The position numbers and the translations under genes were made by a program. From the NCBI GenBank assembly GCA_048360435.1, contig DBGCOP010000020.1, positions 1-64,000 on the forward strand: a stretch of 64,000 nucleotides of DNA, written 5' to 3'. The DNA comes from Limenecus sp048360435 (lineage in GTDB: Bacteria > Cyanobacteriota > Vampirovibrionia > Gastranaerophilales > Gastranaerophilaceae). The first letter of the stretch is position 1. Every line of letters begins with the position of its first letter. This document shows, one piece after another, positions 62,472-64,000 of this stretch. The notes under the pieces are model-generated. The model saw only the letters and a list, made by a program, of their open reading frames with translations. It was not told where the DNA came from and searched no databases.

Positions 62472-63479
62472 TTAAGCAATACCTTCTCTGAGTCTTACTA
62501 TGACAGTACCCCATGTCAAACCGGCACCGAATCCGCTCAAGATAGCTTTGCAAGGAAGCTTGATCTTACCTTCTTCAATTCCTTCTGCCATAGCCAAAGG
62601 AATAGAAGCAGCTGATGTATTGCCGTATTTTTGAAGGTTTGTGATGATTTTATCATCACTGTAATTCAATCTTGAAGCCATTGCCTCAATGATTCTAAAA
62701 TTAGCCTGGTGCGGTATTAAATAGTCAACATCATCAGGAGTCAAGCCTGCTTTTTCAAGGCAGTTGCTGATAGATTCAGGCATTGTTGTAACAACAAACT
62801 TGTAAACTTCTCTGCCCTGCATAACAATTTTCTGTTTTTGAGGCTGACAAGGTTCAACCAAAGGACAATTTTCTCCATTCATCGGCATTTTAATAAAGTC
62901 GCCGTCTTTGCCGTTTGAGTGCATATCCATTGCAATAATATCATCCACACCGTCAACAGATTCTTTCATAACAATAGCACCTGCGCCGTCGCCGAAAAGC
63001 ACGCAGCTTGTTCTGTCATACCAATCAATAAATTTTGAGTTTGCATCTGTTGCAACCAGCAGAATATTTTTATAAATACCTGATGAAATAAATGCCTTTG
63101 CAATATTCATTGCATAAATCATACCTGTACAAGCAGCAGTAATATCATAAGCAGCTGCATTATCAGCCCCTATTGCCGCTTGAATTTCACAGGCAGTTGA
63201 AGGATAAGGATGAGCAGGCACAGAAGCCGCCGCAATAATCATATCAATGTCTTTTGCATCCATTTTAGCTTTTTCAAGCGCATTTTTTGCAGCTTTGATA
63301 CCAAGTGTTACAGCATTCTCTTCGCCTGAAACAACACGTCTTTCTTTAATACCTGTTCTTGAGGTAATCCACTCATCACTGGTATCAACCAATTTTGTTA
63401 AATCATCGTTAGTAATAACAGTATCCGGCACACCGTAACCCACGCCTGCAATCATTACAGGAATTAAATTTAATGACAT
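62472..63479 (-). CDS. fabH: 3-oxoacyl-ACP synthase III
   Basis: About 335 residues. The catalytic Cys is in ITAACTGMIYAM, the His in IPHQANFRI and the Asn in GNTSAASIP. It starts chain synthesis by condensing acetyl-CoA with malonyl-ACP. ATG 63479 has GAAGGA upstream and is chosen; the frame continues 17 codons further into plsX. Confidence 0.95.
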   Translation of the reverse strand: MSLNLIPVMIAGVGYGVPDTVITNDDLTKLVDTSDEWITSRTGIKERRVVSGEENAVTLGIKAAKNALEKAKMDAKDIDMIIAAASVPAHPYPSTACEIQAAIGADNAAAYDITAACTGMIYAMNIAKAFISSGIYKNILLVATDANSKFIDWYDRTSCVLFGDGAGAIVMKESVDGVDDIIAMDMHSNGKDGDFIKMPMNGENCPLVEPCQPQKQKIVMQGREVYKFVVTTMPESISNCLEKAGLTPDDVDYLIPHQANFRIIEAMASRLNYSDDKIITNLQKYGNTSAASIPLAMAEGIEEGKIKLPCKAILSGFGAGLTWGTVIVRLREGIA

Positions 63480-63483
63480 ACAT

Positions 63484-64000
63484 CTATCCTTCGTAAAACT
63501 CTGATATTTTCTTGTTAACATCCGATTCAACGGCTTCTTTTGCCACTCTTACGGCATTTTTTATGGCATAAGCCATGCTTCTGCCGTGAGAGATAACGGT
63601 AATTCCTTTAACACCTAAAAGCAAAGCACCGCCGAATTCTTCATAGTTAATTCTTTTAAAAATTCTTTTCATTGCAGATTTCGCAAGAAGACCGATAATC
63701 ATGGAAATCGGATCTCTTTTAAACTCCTGCATAATCATTTTGAAAAGCATAGAAGAAGCACCCTCGATGCTTTTCAGAGCAACGTTGCCGACAAAACCGT
63801 CACACACAACAACGTCACAATCCCCGAGGAAAATTTCCTTACCTTCAACGTTACCGACAAAGTTCAAGCCGTCTTTGTTTTCTTCAAGCAGCTTGTAGGC
63901 AGCCTGAGCAAGTTCATTGCCTTTTCCCGCTTCTTCACCGATATTCAAAACACCGATTCTCGGTTTTTCCACACCGAGCACATTTTTTGAAAAAGCAGAA
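63484..64000 (-). CDS. plsX: Phosphate acyltransferase PlsX (C-terminal part, runs off the window)
   Basis: About 172 residues are present. The frame is open to the right edge (SAFSKNVLGVEKPRIGVLNIG), so the start lies outside. EEFGGALLLGVKGITVISHGRS and DVVVCDGFVGNVALK are PlsX motifs. It converts acyl-ACP to acyl-phosphate for phospholipid synthesis. fabH follows directly. Confidence 0.95.
   Translation of the reverse strand, partial: SAFSKNVLGVEKPRIGVLNIGEEAGKGNELAQAAYKLLEENKDGLNFVGNVEGKEIFLGDCDVVVCDGFVGNVALKSIEGASSMLFKMIMQEFKRDPISMIIGLLAKSAMKRIFKRINYEEFGGALLLGVKGITVISHGRSMAYAIKNAVRVAKEAVESDVNKKISEFYEG

Noticed and set aside
1..64000. CRISPR array, rRNA or transposase genes
   Set aside because: No regular repeat-spacer array, rRNA sequence or transposase-like frame was seen.

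Overview
The window is AT-rich Gram-negative-type DNA from an anaerobic fermenter. Its content best fits the non-photosynthetic cyanobacterial sister group (Vampirovibrionia/Melainabacteria, Gastranaerophilales-like). Reasons: flagellar rod genes, MCE and AsmA-like envelope proteins, a complete type II fatty-acid operon, AdhE, a membrane-bound hydrogenase-like complex, a Leloir galactose operon, and many lineage-specific proteins with an Asn-rich N-terminus ending in an S-F-K/G motif. The taxonomic call is inference; no rRNA or universal marker is present.

Layout. 1-5.5 kb: a gene end, a phosphodiester glycosidase-type protein (+), then a minus-strand flagellar rod operon (flgF/flgG-like, flgG, flgB, flgC, a lytic transglycosylase, fliE, a coiled-coil protein). 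5.6-10.8 kb: a GT2 glycosyltransferase, tRNA-Met, a YopX-like gene, tRNA-Ser(GGA), a MerR/acetyltransferase pair and a DXS-like gene with two in-frame starts. 10.9-13.8 kb: a 984-residue unknown protein. 13.8-20.7 kb: a six-gene hyf/ech-like complex whose large subunit lacks an intact NiFe cysteine set, divergent from a formate/nitrite channel. 21.7-25.5 kb: galK-galE-galT. 25.6-41.9 kb: lineage-specific and envelope genes (triplicated-module protein, MCE protein, tRNA-Ser(CGA), tandem membrane paralogues, TPR, TspO, flavoprotein, AsmA-like, WG-repeat, LUD, HAD, MATE, SMR, a GH13-like barrel). 42-44.6 kb: adhE. 44.9-50.1 kb: small unknowns, a KtrB/TrkH potassium transporter and a KdpDE-like two-component system. 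50.3-52.7 kb: a HaeIII-like restriction-modification pair lying between copies of the tRNA-His 3' end. 52.8-56 kb: YtxH/DUF948 envelope proteins and a putative HExxH protease. 56-64 kb: a COG2509-type flavoprotein, gdhA, and plsX-fabH-fabD-fabG-acpP-fabF.

How the genes work together. Galactose enters through the Leloir pathway and AdhE re-oxidises NADH to ethanol. The membrane complex probably couples a ferredoxin-linked redox reaction to ion transport. GdhA assimilates ammonium and the fab operon makes membrane lipid.

The most unusual points are these. (1) The restriction-modification cassette and a 151-bp unit are stacked at the tRNA-His 3' end, each bounded by a copy of that end plus a terminator, with no integrase visible. 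(2) The hydrogenase-like complex lacks its NiFe ligands. (3) The DXS-like gene has two Shine-Dalgarno-equipped in-frame starts, one adding a signal peptide. (4) A recurrent extended -10 motif sits 6-8 nt before ATG with no Shine-Dalgarno sequence, which predicts leaderless mRNAs. (5) One Shine-Dalgarno sequence is separated from its ATG by a perfect hairpin.
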